Under the pieces are notes generated by a model that saw only the letters and a list, made by a program, of their open reading frames with translations, did no database searches and was not told the origin of the DNA. The position numbers and the translations under genes are program-made. DNA of 64,000 bases from Micromonospora coriariae (GTDB taxonomy: Bacteria; Actinomycetota; Actinomycetes; Mycobacteriales; Micromonosporaceae): the NCBI RefSeq assembly GCF_900091455.1, contig NZ_LT607412.1, positions 3,162,001 through 3,226,000 of the forward strand. Direction: 5' to 3'. Position 1 is the first letter of the stretch, and the number at the start of each line of letters is the position of its first letter. Positions 8,403 to 16,700 of this stretch are shown one piece after another.

Positions 8403-8440
8403 TCACCACGCGGGACGCGCGTGAGCGCCCTGCGTGGTGA
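8403..8440 (+). terminator. Hairpin terminator after the transglycosylase gene
   Basis: TCACCACGCGGG (8403-8414) pairs with CCC-T-GCGTGGTGA (8428-8440), a 12-bp stem with one bulged T. There is no T-tract, as is common in GC-rich actinobacteria. It separates the secreted-protein unit from the riboswitch promoter (TAAACT at 8445-8450). Confidence 0.6.
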
Positions 8441-8469
8441 TGCGTAAACTCGGCGGCACAACTGAATAC

Positions 8470-8602
8470 CTCATCCAGAGGGGCTGAGGGATACGGCCCG
8501 ACGACGCCCCGGCAACCACCCCGCGCGCTCACCGCTGAGCGCCCCGCGGGGCAGGTGCCAATTCCGTCCCCGCCGCACCGTGCGATGCGGGGAAAGATGA
8601 GA
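8470..8602 (+). ncRNA. SAM-I (S-box) riboswitch
   Basis: The conserved S-box core is present in order: AGAGGGGCTGAGGGA, CGGCCCGACGACGCCCC, GGCAACCA, a variable GC-rich P3 arm, GGTGCCAATTCC, then a P4 arm and closing strand. P1 is CTCATC (8470-8475) with GATGAG (8596-8601). The ribosome-binding sequence of thrC (AGAGGA, 8600-8605) begins inside the 3' strand of P1, so ligand-stabilised P1 should hide it; translational control is the simplest reading. The upstream -10 is TAAACT at 8445-8450. Known function of the class: binds S-adenosylmethionine and turns the gene off. Confidence 0.93.
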
Positions 8603-8613
8603 GGACCCTCGAC

Positions 8614-9900
8614 ATGACGTCGACGCTCGCCGCCTCCGGCATCGACACCTCCGCCAGCCCCGCCCGCGCTCTGGTCTGCCGTGCCTGTTCGGCCCGCTAC
8701 CCGCTCGCCGCCCAGCACGCCTGCTACGAGTGTTTCGGCCCGCTGGAGGTCGACTACGACGCCGCAGCCCTGGCTACTGTCACCCGTGAGCAGATCGAGG
8801 CCGGCCCGGACAACATCTGGCGGTACGCGGCGCTGCTGCCCGCCGGTCAGGACCCGTCCACCCGCGTCACACTGAACCCGGGGCTCACCCCGCTGGTGGC
8901 GGCCCCGCACCTCGCCGCCGAGCTGGGCATCACCGCGCCGCTCTGGGTAAAGGACGACAGCGCCAACCCGACCCACTCGTTCAAGGACCGGGTCGTCTCG
9001 GTGGCGCTCACCGCCGCCCGGGCACTCGGCTTCACCCGGTTCGCCTGCGCCTCCACCGGCAACCTGGCCAACTCGGTGGCCGCGCACGCCGCCCGCGCCG
9101 GGGTGCCCTCGGTGGTCTTCATCCCCAGCGACCTGGAGCAGGGCAAGGTCATCACCACCGCGGTCTACGGCGGCGACCTGGTCGCCATCGACGGCTCGTA
9201 CGACGATGTGAACCGGCTCTGCGGTGAGCTGGTGGAGACCGACGAGTTCGAGGACACGGCCTTCGTCAACGTCAACGTCCGGCCGTTCTACGCCGAGGGC
9301 TCCAAGACACTCGGCTACGAGGTGGCCGAGCAGCTCGGCTGGCGGATCCCGGCCCAGGTGGTCATCCCGATGGCCAGCGGCGAGCTGCTCACCAAGATTG
9401 ACAAGGCGTTTTCCGAGCTGGTCGAGGTCGGTCTGGTCGAGGCGCCGGCCGGCGGCTGGAAGGTTTTCGGTGCACAGTCCGCCGGTTGCAACCCGATCGC
9501 CACCGCCCTGCACGCCGACACCGACACGATCACCCCGGTCAAGCCCACCGGCATCGCCAAGTCGCTCAACATCGGTGACCCGGCCGCCGGCCTCTACGCC
9601 CTGGAGGCGGTCCGCCGCACGGACGGCTGGATGGAGTACGCCGACGACGACGAGATCCGCGCCGGCATCCGACAGTTGGCACGTACCACCGGAGTCTTCG
9701 CCGAGACCGCGGGTGGGGTCACCGTGGCGGTGCTGCGCAAGCTGGTGGAGTCCGGCCGGCTCGACCCCACTGCGGAAACCGTCGTGTTCAACACCGGCGA
9801 GGGCCTAAAGACAATCGACGCGGTAGCCAACCAGGTCGGCCCGACCCACCACATCAAGCCCTCCCTCCGCGCCGCCCGGGACGCCGGCCTCCTCGGCTGA
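8614..9900 (+). CDS. thrC: Threonine synthase (PLP-dependent)
   Basis: A 428-residue enzyme converting O-phosphohomoserine to threonine. An N-terminal zinc-ribbon-like segment (Cys22, Cys25, Cys37, Cys40) precedes the fold-type II PLP domain. The PLP lysine is Lys124 in NPTHSFKDRV; the glycine-rich phosphate loop is SGELLTKI and the substrate loop ASTGNLANS. The ATG is preceded by a SAM-I riboswitch whose closing helix overlaps the ribosome-binding site. Phosphohomoserine or homoserine is the branch point between threonine and methionine, so control by SAM would let the methionine side signal to the threonine side. Confidence 0.94.
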   Translation: MTSTLAASGIDTSASPARALVCRACSARYPLAAQHACYECFGPLEVDYDAAALATVTREQIEAGPDNIWRYAALLPAGQDPSTRVTLNPGLTPLVAAPHLAAELGITAPLWVKDDSANPTHSFKDRVVSVALTAARALGFTRFACASTGNLANSVAAHAARAGVPSVVFIPSDLEQGKVITTAVYGGDLVAIDGSYDDVNRLCGELVETDEFEDTAFVNVNVRPFYAEGSKTLGYEVAEQLGWRIPAQVVIPMASGELLTKIDKAFSELVEVGLVEAPAGGWKVFGAQSAGCNPIATALHADTDTITPVKPTGIAKSLNIGDPAAGLYALEAVRRTDGWMEYADDDEIRAGIRQLARTTGVFAETAGGVTVAVLRKLVESGRLDPTAETVVFNTGEGLKTIDAVANQVGPTHHIKPSLRAARDAGLLG

Positions 9901-10007
9901 GCCCGGCGGGCGGGTGGGGGATGGGGGATCGCCCGGACGGGGGATCGGGCCGATCCGCCGGGTAACTGGCTTTTAGCTGTGAGTGTGGAAAACCCGCCGC
10001 TCTGGAC

Positions 10008-10036
10008 TTGACGGCAGGAACCGGACGGCGCAAGAT
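10008..10036 (+). promoter_or_regulatory. Sigma-70-like promoter of the structured leader RNA
   Basis: TTGACG (10008-10013), a 17-base spacer and CAAGAT (10031-10036) make one of the best housekeeping-type promoters in the window. The predicted start is near 10043, immediately before a highly structured stretch, not before a good ribosome-binding site. Confidence 0.65.
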
Positions 10037-10042
10037 GCTCCG

Positions 10043-10163
10043 TGCGGGAGGGCATTTCGCCGGAGACTTTTGAAGTTCTTGCGACCCAACGCCGGAGGCG
10101 TTGTGCGAGTGTCCCTCCCGACCACGTCCGATCGGGCCAGCGATTAATTCGCTGGCCCGATCG
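10043..10163 (+). ncRNA. Candidate structured RNA or attenuated leader, unassigned
   Basis: From the predicted transcription start the RNA would fold as follows. CGGGAGGG (10045-10052) pairs with CCCTCCCG (10113-10120) to close a domain. Inside are a small hairpin (ACTT/AAGT, 10066-10076) and AACGCC/GGCGTT (10088-10102). A 15-bp perfect stem then spans 10129-10163 with loop TTAAT. I do not recognise an Rfam family. The layout is promoter, closed domain, strong hairpin, then the start codon of a gene without a visible ribosome-binding site 26 bases on. That could be a riboswitch-like attenuator for the downstream acetyltransferase or a free small RNA ended by the hairpin. Confidence 0.55.
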
Positions 10164-10189
10164 CGTTTCCGGGGTGCACGCTCGGCGGC

Positions 10190-11209
10190 ATGAGCATCAC
10201 CATCGCGTCGTTCGACGGCGCCGACCGGGCCGCGGTCGACGAGGCGTACCGGATCGGCGCGGAGGCCAACGACGCCGATCTGCCGGACTTCCCGCCCTTC
10301 TGCCGGCGGCGCTTCGACGCGTTCTTCCACACGCCGATGCCGGGCACCGACACCCTCTGGGCGCTGGCCCGGCTGGACGGCGTGCCGGCCGGCTACCTCC
10401 AGCTCGAGCTTCCGCAACTGGACAACACCGACAACGCCACAGTTGAGCTGGTGGTGCGTCCCGAGCTGCGGCGGCGGGGCGTCGGCCGGGCACTGCACGA
10501 GTACGCGGTGCGCCTGCTCCGCGAGCACGGGCGCAAGCGGGTGGTCGCGATGACTGTCTCCGCGCTGCCCGACGGGCCGGCCCGATCGGTGGCGGGCGAC
10601 GCGTTCGCCGCCTCGACCGGTGCCCAGGCCGCGTTGGCCGAGGTACGTCGCCGGCTCGACATCAGTGAAATCGACCGGATGGCGCTGCGAGCGGCGCTGG
10701 CCGAGGCCCGCCCGCGAGCCGAGGGCTACCGGTCGGTCTGCTGGCAGGGGGCGACCCCGCAGGAGTACGTCGCGGACATCGCCTACCTGGATGGCCGGCT
10801 GCTCATGGATGCGCCCATGGGAGACGTCCAGTGGGAGCCGGAGCAGGTGGACGCCGAGCGCATCCGTGGCAACGAACGGTCGCTGGACGCCCGGGGCCGA
10901 CGGCGTTACCACCTCGGGGTGCGGCACGAGGCGTCCGGCCGGCTGGTCGCCTGGACCCTGCTGGACGTGGGCGCCTCCGCCGACTGGCACGCGTTCCAGC
11001 AGATCACCATCGTCGACCCGGACCACCGCGGCCACCGCCTCGGTCTGCTCGCCAAGGTCGAGAACCTGCACCACCTGCTCACCCACGAGCCGGCGGTACG
11101 CGTGATCGACACGTTCAACGCGGCCAGCAACAGCTACATGGTGGCGATCAACGAGCGGCTCGGCTTCCGCCCGGTGGACTCGTGGACCGACTGGCAGCTC
11201 ACCCTCTGA
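10190..11209 (+). CDS. Tandem GNAT acetyltransferase
   Basis: A 339-residue protein with two GNAT folds. The N-terminal copy has a good acetyl-CoA loop (VELVVRPELRRRGVGRAL, about residues 85-102). The C-terminal copy (about 190-339) has the weaker TIVDPDHRGHRLGLLAK and ends with a typical final strand (INERLGFRPVD). This double arrangement resembles mycothiol-synthase-like and aminoglycoside-type acetyltransferases, but the true mshD is elsewhere in the window. Substrate unknown. No ribosome-binding site is visible before ATG 10190, and a 15-bp hairpin ends 26 bases upstream, so expression may depend on the structured leader. Confidence 0.85.
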   Translation: MSITIASFDGADRAAVDEAYRIGAEANDADLPDFPPFCRRRFDAFFHTPMPGTDTLWALARLDGVPAGYLQLELPQLDNTDNATVELVVRPELRRRGVGRALHEYAVRLLREHGRKRVVAMTVSALPDGPARSVAGDAFAASTGAQAALAEVRRRLDISEIDRMALRAALAEARPRAEGYRSVCWQGATPQEYVADIAYLDGRLLMDAPMGDVQWEPEQVDAERIRGNERSLDARGRRRYHLGVRHEASGRLVAWTLLDVGASADWHAFQQITIVDPDHRGHRLGLLAKVENLHHLLTHEPAVRVIDTFNAASNSYMVAINERLGFRPVDSWTDWQLTL

Positions 11210-11218
11210 TCCGGGCGG

Positions 11219-13411
11219 TCAGCCGTCCGGCCGGTCCACCTGTCCGGCCAGGTCGCGGATCGCGGCGTGGAAGTCCCCGTCGGGGATGAACCGGTGCCCG
11301 TGCACCGGGGGCGGCACGGTGTCGGTCGGCGGGATGAGCAACCCCTTGGGATCGAGTACCCGGCGGTCGACCCGGGCCGCCGGATCATTCGTCATGGCGG
11401 GCCTCGGAGCGAACACCGGCCCGCCCACCGGGTCGGTGTACCGCCAGAGGTTGATCCACCGCCAGGACAACTGGTCGCCCACCTTCCGCAACACCTCGCC
11501 GTTGACGTACGCCGGGAAGACCCGGCAGTACCGGCTCCCCAGGGGTGAGGCGTAGGTGAGCAGCGCGACCCGACGTCGGCAGTCGTCCGGGAGTTGAAGC
11601 GCCGTCACCGCGACCAGCACGCTGCCGTGGCTCTGGCCGGACAGCACCACGCACTCCCCGTCAGCGATGAGCTGACTGATACGGCGGGTCAGCTCGGGGA
11701 CCGCCCGCTCGACGTAGCAGGGCGGGGCGAGCGGGTGCGCGGCGCGCGGCCAGAACGTGGCCAGGTCCCAGAGGACCCCGACGAGCCGGATCGCGCCGGA
11801 CTGGTAGGCGAACAGTCCCATCCCGGCGAGGGTCAGGGCGAACAGGCCGATCAGCAGGGCGCCGAGGTCGGTCACGAAGACCACCGGACGGGCCAGCGAT
11901 TCGCCGCCGAGCGAGAGTGCGAGCCTGCCCGGCCCGAGGCCGATCACCGACAGCCCGGCCGCGGCCAGGGTGAGCACCGCCAGCACCACGTACGCGAAGG
12001 ACAACAGCGGCCCGAGCCGATCCGCCAGCCGGGCCCACACGAGCGCGTCCCGGACGGCCCGAGCGCGTTCCGGTGGCACCCGCGACGCTTCCGGGTAGTC
12101 CCGCTGGACCAGCTCCTCGGCCGCCCGGCGGCGGCGGTCCCGGCCGATCCGGGGGGCGAGCAGCGCCACCGCGATCACCACGAGCACCGCCAGGGAGAAA
12201 CCCAGGGTGACCCAGCGGTAGGCGATCGGTGGCGCCAGCGGTGGCGCGTCGGGCGGCAGCGGCCGGGCGGGCGTCGGGCTGGAACCACGGTCCAGGTACT
12301 CCGCGAGGCCGTAGGTCAGGCCCGAGGAGTACGCGACGCCCAGCCCGATCGCGACGGATATCAGCACCGGCGCGCCCAACCCGGTGGACAGGGCGCGTGG
12401 CCGCGGTAGGTGACGGCGCTGCACCAGGACCACCAGGCCCAACACCGCGAGCAGCACCATCTGCCCGGCGAAGAGCCCGGCGACCAACACGTCGTACCCG
12501 GGCAGCGTCCCCTCAGCCGACCACGGAGGCCGGGGCGTCAGCGCGTACCCCAGGGTCAGCGCGGTGAGCGCGACCGCCACCCACCGGATCGTCGACGCGC
12601 CGCGCTGGTCCTGCTCGCCGCGCCGCTCGATCGCCGGCCGGCAGAGCAGCACCACCGCGCCGGCGAGCAGCACCACGTCCGCGGCCAGCAGCAGCCAACC
12701 GGGCGGCGCGGCGTCGTGCGGGGCCAGGGTCAGCAGCAGCGTCGCGTTGAGCGTGCCCAGTGCCAGCGCGACGTGGATCGAGCGCAGACGGCGCAGCAAG
12801 GAGCGGGTGTCCCAGAAGCCGGGCGTGTCGAGCCTGTCGGCGCCCACCCCCGGCGTCCGGGCGCTGTCCTCGGGGAGCTGCCAGGTCCGGGCGCCGAGCC
12901 GCCAGACCACGGCGATCGCGATGATCGGCAGCACGGCCAGCAACGCGAGCCGCTGGCCCGGCGGCACGTCACCCAGCCAGGAGACCTCCCGGCGCCCCTC
13001 CAGGCACCTCGGGTACGCCGCACACTGCCAGGCGATCAGGTCGAGCGACACCCCGACGGTGGAGAGCACGTACATCGCGGTCATCGTCGCGGCCAGCAGG
13101 CGGCACACCGACCGGGCCGCGGCGCCGCCCCGACCGGGAACCGGCAGCATCCAGACCGCGATGTTGCTGAGCATGAACGGCAGCAGCAGGACCAGCGAGA
13201 ACGTCCGGGTCGCTGTGCCGCCGGTCAGCCGGCTCCAGCGGTACGCCTCGACCGTCGCCCCGCCCGGGTCCGCCGGGTCGCCGAAGCCCGGCCGGGGTCG
13301 GTAGAAGCCCGCGTCGTCGTCTCCCGCGATTCGCACGACGATGGGTCGGTCGAGGATCGTCTCCGGACCCTTGTCGGCCACCCCGTGCACCCGGATCTCG
13401 GTGATCCCCAC
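11219..13411 (-). CDS. Large membrane protein with alpha/beta-hydrolase-like GxSxG motif
   Basis: About 730 residues. The GTG start at 13411 is preceded by AGGAAAGGG and begins with EIRVHGVADKGPE, an N-terminal signature seen in a family of actinobacterial integral membrane proteins. Around eight to ten hydrophobic segments fill residues about 60-500. The C-terminal soluble part carries VVLSGQSHGSVL, a nucleophile-elbow motif (GQSHG), followed by LLTYASPLGSRYCRVFP, as in lipase-like hydrolases. Predicted to be a membrane-bound hydrolase acting near the membrane; substrate unknown. It ends nine bases from the convergent GNAT gene. Confidence 0.75.
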   Translation of the reverse strand: MGITEIRVHGVADKGPETILDRPIVVRIAGDDDAGFYRPRPGFGDPADPGGATVEAYRWSRLTGGTATRTFSLVLLLPFMLSNIAVWMLPVPGRGGAAARSVCRLLAATMTAMYVLSTVGVSLDLIAWQCAAYPRCLEGRREVSWLGDVPPGQRLALLAVLPIIAIAVVWRLGARTWQLPEDSARTPGVGADRLDTPGFWDTRSLLRRLRSIHVALALGTLNATLLLTLAPHDAAPPGWLLLAADVVLLAGAVVLLCRPAIERRGEQDQRGASTIRWVAVALTALTLGYALTPRPPWSAEGTLPGYDVLVAGLFAGQMVLLAVLGLVVLVQRRHLPRPRALSTGLGAPVLISVAIGLGVAYSSGLTYGLAEYLDRGSSPTPARPLPPDAPPLAPPIAYRWVTLGFSLAVLVVIAVALLAPRIGRDRRRRAAEELVQRDYPEASRVPPERARAVRDALVWARLADRLGPLLSFAYVVLAVLTLAAAGLSVIGLGPGRLALSLGGESLARPVVFVTDLGALLIGLFALTLAGMGLFAYQSGAIRLVGVLWDLATFWPRAAHPLAPPCYVERAVPELTRRISQLIADGECVVLSGQSHGSVLVAVTALQLPDDCRRRVALLTYASPLGSRYCRVFPAYVNGEVLRKVGDQLSWRWINLWRYTDPVGGPVFAPRPAMTNDPAARVDRRVLDPKGLLIPPTDTVPPPVHGHRFIPDGDFHAAIRDLAGQVDRPDG

Positions 13412-13608
13412 GCGTCGCCCTTTCCTGGCCCGAGCCCGGCGGTTACCCGCTGCCGTCGGGGCCAATCGCGGCGCCGCGCCCCTCGGGCACCGGAACCGGC
13501 CCGGGTGGCGCCGGCCGTCAGCCCATCCGCCGGCGGGGAATGCCGCCTGCCGCGCTGTCGGGCATTGGCGCTTCTGCTCCCGGATACGGCTGCGGCATGA
13601 TGGCGGGC

Positions 13609-15282
13609 ATGACGGAGACCCCGCATCCCCTGTACGACAGGCACGCCGACACCCTCAACCGTGCGCTGACCGCGATCACGGAGCGGGGCTACTGGTCCGC
13701 CTATCCCGAATCCCCCAGCCCTCGCGTCTACGGTGAGACCGCCGCCGCGGACGGTAAGGCCGCCTTCGAGGCGTACCTGGGTGGCGACTTCCCGCTCGAC
13801 CAGCCGGGCGCCGGCGACCGGGTCGCCACCGAGGCGAGCCCGTTCGGAGTGGAGCTGGCGGTGCGCTACCCGCACGCCGGCACCGACGAGTTGATCGCCG
13901 CCGCCACGGCCGCGCTGCCGGCCTGGCGCGACGCCGGCCCGCAGGCTCGGGTGGGCGTCTGCCTGGAGATCCTCGACCGGCTGCACAAGCACATCTTCGA
14001 GCTGGCCAACGCTGTGCAGTTCACCAGCGGGCAGGCGTTCGTGATGGCCTTCCAGGCCGGCGGCGCGCACGCGCTGGACCGGGCGCTGGAGGCACTGGCG
14101 TACGCGTACGCCGAGATGACCCGCCACCCGGGGACGGCCGGCTGGGAGAAGGCCGCCGGCAAGGGCGATCCGCTGCGGATGACCAAGACCTTCCACGTGG
14201 TGCCGCGCGGGGTGGCGCTGGTGATCGGCTGCAACACCTTCCCGACCTGGAACTCGTACCCGGGGCTGTTCGCCTCGCTGGTCACCGGCAACCCGGTGAT
14301 CGTCAAGCCGCACCCGCGCGCGGTGCTGCCGCTGGCCATCACCGTGAAGTACGCCAGGGAGGTGCTCGCCGAGGCGGGCTTCGACCCGAACCTGATCATG
14401 CTGGCCGCCGAGGCGCCCGGCGAGAAGCTCGCCAGCGACCTGGCCCTGCACCGGTCCGTGAAGATCGTCGACTTCACCGGCTCCACCGAGTACGGCGACT
14501 GGCTGGAGACGCACGCCCGGCAGGCGGCGGTCTACACCGAGAAGGCCGGGCTGAACACGGTGGTGATCGACTCCACCGACGACTTCGCCGGGATGTGCCG
14601 CAACCTCGGTTTCACGCTGACTCTGTACAGCGGCCAGATGTGCACCACCTCACAGAACATCCTCATCCCTGCCGGCGGCATCGAGACCGACCAGGGGCAC
14701 AAGAGCTTCGACGAGGTGGCCGGCGGGATCGCCGCTGCGGTCGGCAAGCTGACCGCCGACCCGGCCCGCGGTGTGGAGCTGACCGGCGCCATCGTCAACG
14801 ACGGTGTGCTGGAGCGGCTGGCCGAGGTGACCAAGGTCGGCGAGCCGGTGCTGGAGTCCCGGGCCGTGGCGCACCCGGCGTACGCCGACGCGGTGGTGCG
14901 TACCCCGACCATCGTGAAGCTGGCCGCGGACGACGCGGAGACCTACGGCCGCGAGTGGTTCGGGCCGATCTCGTTCGCCATCGCCACCGAGTCCACCGCG
15001 CACAGCCTGGAGCTGCTGCGTCGGACGGTCGGCGAGAAGGGCGCGCTGACCGCGGGTGTCTACTCCACCGACGAAGCGGTGCTGGACGCGACCGAGGCGG
15101 TGGCGGTCGACGTCGGGGTGCACCTGTCCTGCAACCTGACCGGCGGGGTCTTCGTGAACCAGTCCGCGGCCTTCTCCGACTTCCACGGCAGCGGCGCCAA
15201 CCCGGCGGCCAACTCCGCGCTGACCGACGGGGCGTACGTGGCGAATCGGTTCCGGATCGTGCAGTCTCGTCGTCCCGTCTGA
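13609..15282 (+). CDS. paaN: PaaN-type aldehyde dehydrogenase (phenylacetate degradation)
   Basis: A 557-residue aldehyde dehydrogenase family protein of the second PaaN type. An N-terminal extension (HPLYDRHADTLNRAL...) precedes the NAD-binding and catalytic domains. The nucleophile is Cys345 in SGQMCTTSQN; VIGCNTFPTWNSYPG and VDFTGSTEYG mark the cofactor region. In phenylacetate catabolism PaaN-type proteins act on a ring-opened aldehyde intermediate. No other paa gene is nearby, so it may work with genes elsewhere or on another aldehyde. The start is uncertain: ATG 13597 and 13600 are in frame and none has a strong ribosome-binding site. Confidence 0.88.
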   Translation: MTETPHPLYDRHADTLNRALTAITERGYWSAYPESPSPRVYGETAAADGKAAFEAYLGGDFPLDQPGAGDRVATEASPFGVELAVRYPHAGTDELIAAATAALPAWRDAGPQARVGVCLEILDRLHKHIFELANAVQFTSGQAFVMAFQAGGAHALDRALEALAYAYAEMTRHPGTAGWEKAAGKGDPLRMTKTFHVVPRGVALVIGCNTFPTWNSYPGLFASLVTGNPVIVKPHPRAVLPLAITVKYAREVLAEAGFDPNLIMLAAEAPGEKLASDLALHRSVKIVDFTGSTEYGDWLETHARQAAVYTEKAGLNTVVIDSTDDFAGMCRNLGFTLTLYSGQMCTTSQNILIPAGGIETDQGHKSFDEVAGGIAAAVGKLTADPARGVELTGAIVNDGVLERLAEVTKVGEPVLESRAVAHPAYADAVVRTPTIVKLAADDAETYGREWFGPISFAIATESTAHSLELLRRTVGEKGALTAGVYSTDEAVLDATEAVAVDVGVHLSCNLTGGVFVNQSAAFSDFHGSGANPAANSALTDGAYVANRFRIVQSRRPV

Positions 15283-15304
15283 TCTTGCTTTTGGTTGCGG
15301 TTGG

Positions 15305-15378
15305 GGTTTCCGGGGCAGCCCGCCCCGCTCCGGGCGGTCAGGCTTGATCCCTGCGCGGGGCGGGCTGCCCCGGAAACC
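15305..15378. terminator. Perfect 24-bp inverted repeat between convergent genes
   Basis: Bases 15305-15328 and 15355-15378 are perfect reverse complements (arms begin GGTTTCCGGGGCAGCCCGCC), extendable by one pair, with a 26-base loop. It lies between paaN and a convergent acetyltransferase, so a bidirectional terminator is the simplest reading. The length and perfection of the arms exceed those of most terminators here, and it could instead be a repeat element. Confidence 0.6.
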
Positions 15379-15465
15379 CTCTCGGGGCACGCTGGTCGGG
15401 AGGCTGCCCGGCCGTGGGTGTGCATCAGCGGGGCGCTGCCTCTTTGGTGGTCTTCTTGGGTGGGG

Positions 15466-15996
15466 TTAGGCGGGGCGGCGCATCTGGAGTTCGGTGAGCG
15501 CGGGGATGGTGGGGTGCGGGACGCGCACGCCGGTGTCGACGAAGCCGAGTCGTTGGTACGCCCGGTAGGCCCGGTCGTTGCCGACCACCACCTCCAGCAT
15601 CAGCTCGGGCCGCCCGCACGCCCGTGACCAGGCCGCCACCGCGTCGACCAGCTCCGCGAGCAGCCCACCGCCCCGCCAGGCGGGGGTCACGTAGACCGCG
15701 TAGATGACGGTGAGGCCGGCTTCGGTCGGGGTGACGGTGCCTCCGGCGTGCCCGACCAGCCGGCCGCCCGGGTCGGCGACGAACTGCGCGGTGTCGGACC
15801 CGATCGAGGTGTACGCGACCCGGGCGGCGTAGTCGGCGTGCGGTCGGGCCGCCGCGTCGGCCAGGGTCTCCAGGAAAGCCAGCGGCGCGTCGGCGAGCAT
15901 CTCCAGGCGCAGCGCCCGCATCCGTGCGGCGTCCGCCGGCAGGACCCGGCGAATCTCCGCCAGCCGTGGGGCGGCCCCGCGCGGATAGGTGGTCAT
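15466..15996 (-). CDS. GNAT-family N-acetyltransferase
   Basis: A 176-residue single-domain GNAT protein. The acetyl-CoA binding motif reads VYVTPAWRGGGLLAELV (about residues 99-115), followed by LMLEVVVGNDRAYRAYQRLGF, the usual motif B with its conserved Asn and Tyr. The N-terminal part (ADAARMRALRLEMLADAP) resembles stand-alone acetyltransferases of small amines or amino acids. The substrate cannot be assigned. It converges with paaN across a long inverted repeat. Confidence 0.87.
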   Translation of the reverse strand: MTTYPRGAAPRLAEIRRVLPADAARMRALRLEMLADAPLAFLETLADAAARPHADYAARVAYTSIGSDTAQFVADPGGRLVGHAGGTVTPTEAGLTVIYAVYVTPAWRGGGLLAELVDAVAAWSRACGRPELMLEVVVGNDRAYRAYQRLGFVDTGVRVPHPTIPALTELQMRRPA

Positions 15997-16401
15997 GCCG
16001 CATGCCTATCACAGCGGCGGACGGCGACTCCGGCCGCGCCCGGCCACCATCGGCCGGCTTCGACAGCCCGGTCGCCGGGGTGCCGTGCGCCTCCCGCCAC
16101 GGACCGCTGTTCCGACAACCCCGCTCCGGGGTCTGCGCGCCCGGCGTCGCCCGTCCACGCCACTCCGAGGCAATCATCGGCGTGAATCTGGATGATCGGG
16201 AACCCGGGTCGACGGAACGGGGTCGGAGCGATCGAAATATGCCCGATTTGTGGTCGTGCGCGGCCGTCACTCCTCGTGTAGCGTGCGATTTCGGTCACCC
16301 GTTTCAACGGCCGTCATCGATCGTCGGAGCGGTGGCCCGGAGGCGCCCGGCCATGCCGCGCGCCGGGGCAGGCAACGCCGCGCAGAGTGAGGAAGTGCAC
16401 C
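15997..16401. other. Intergenic region with cspA leader, no gene seen
   Basis: About 400 bases separate the divergent acetyltransferase and cspA. No frame has coding character. The cspA side contains a -10-like TAGCGT at 16279-16284, which would give a 5' leader of about 110 bases; long leaders are usual for cold-shock genes. I see no clear -35 and no conserved RNA element. Confidence 0.4.
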
Positions 16402-16605
16402 GTGGCACAGGGCACCGTTAAGTGGTTCAACTCCGAAAAGGGCTACGGCTTCATCGCCGTCGATGGCGGTCAGGACGTGTTCGTCCACTTCTCCGCGATC
16501 GAGATGGACGGCTACAAGGCGCTGGACGACGGTCAGCGGGTGGAGTTCGACATCGCGCAGGGCCAGAAGGGCCCGCAGGCGGAGCGGGTGCGCGTCATCG
16601 CCTGA
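16402..16605 (+). CDS. cspA: Cold-shock protein
   Basis: A 67-residue CspA-type single-stranded nucleic-acid-binding protein. Both RNA-binding motifs are intact: KGYGFI (RNP1) and VFVHF (RNP2). The GTG start at 16402 gives the canonical beginning (AQGTVKWFN) and follows GAGGAAG at seven bases. Role: RNA chaperone in cytoplasm, often constitutive in actinobacteria. It lies upstream of groEL with one membrane protein gene between; a thrC, csp and groEL neighbourhood is also known from Streptomyces. Confidence 0.96.
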   Translation: MAQGTVKWFNSEKGYGFIAVDGGQDVFVHFSAIEMDGYKALDDGQRVEFDIAQGQKGPQAERVRVIA

Positions 16606-16700
16606 GAGCCGACGCAAGCTACCCGGAGGGGCCGGGGCTGCGTTACGCGGCCGGACCCTGGAAGATCCTGAACCATTCCAGCCGTCGCTGAGGAGGGTTC

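Noticed and set aside
5363..8461. Very long reading frame on the minus strand opposite the transglycosylase gene
   Set aside because: It is a shadow caused by GC-rich third positions. The plus-strand protein has a signal peptide and recognisable domains; the minus frame is Arg/Pro/Gly-rich with no motif.
10042..10446. Reading frame through the structured leader
   Set aside because: It has Arg-rich composition and overlaps the GNAT gene in another frame.
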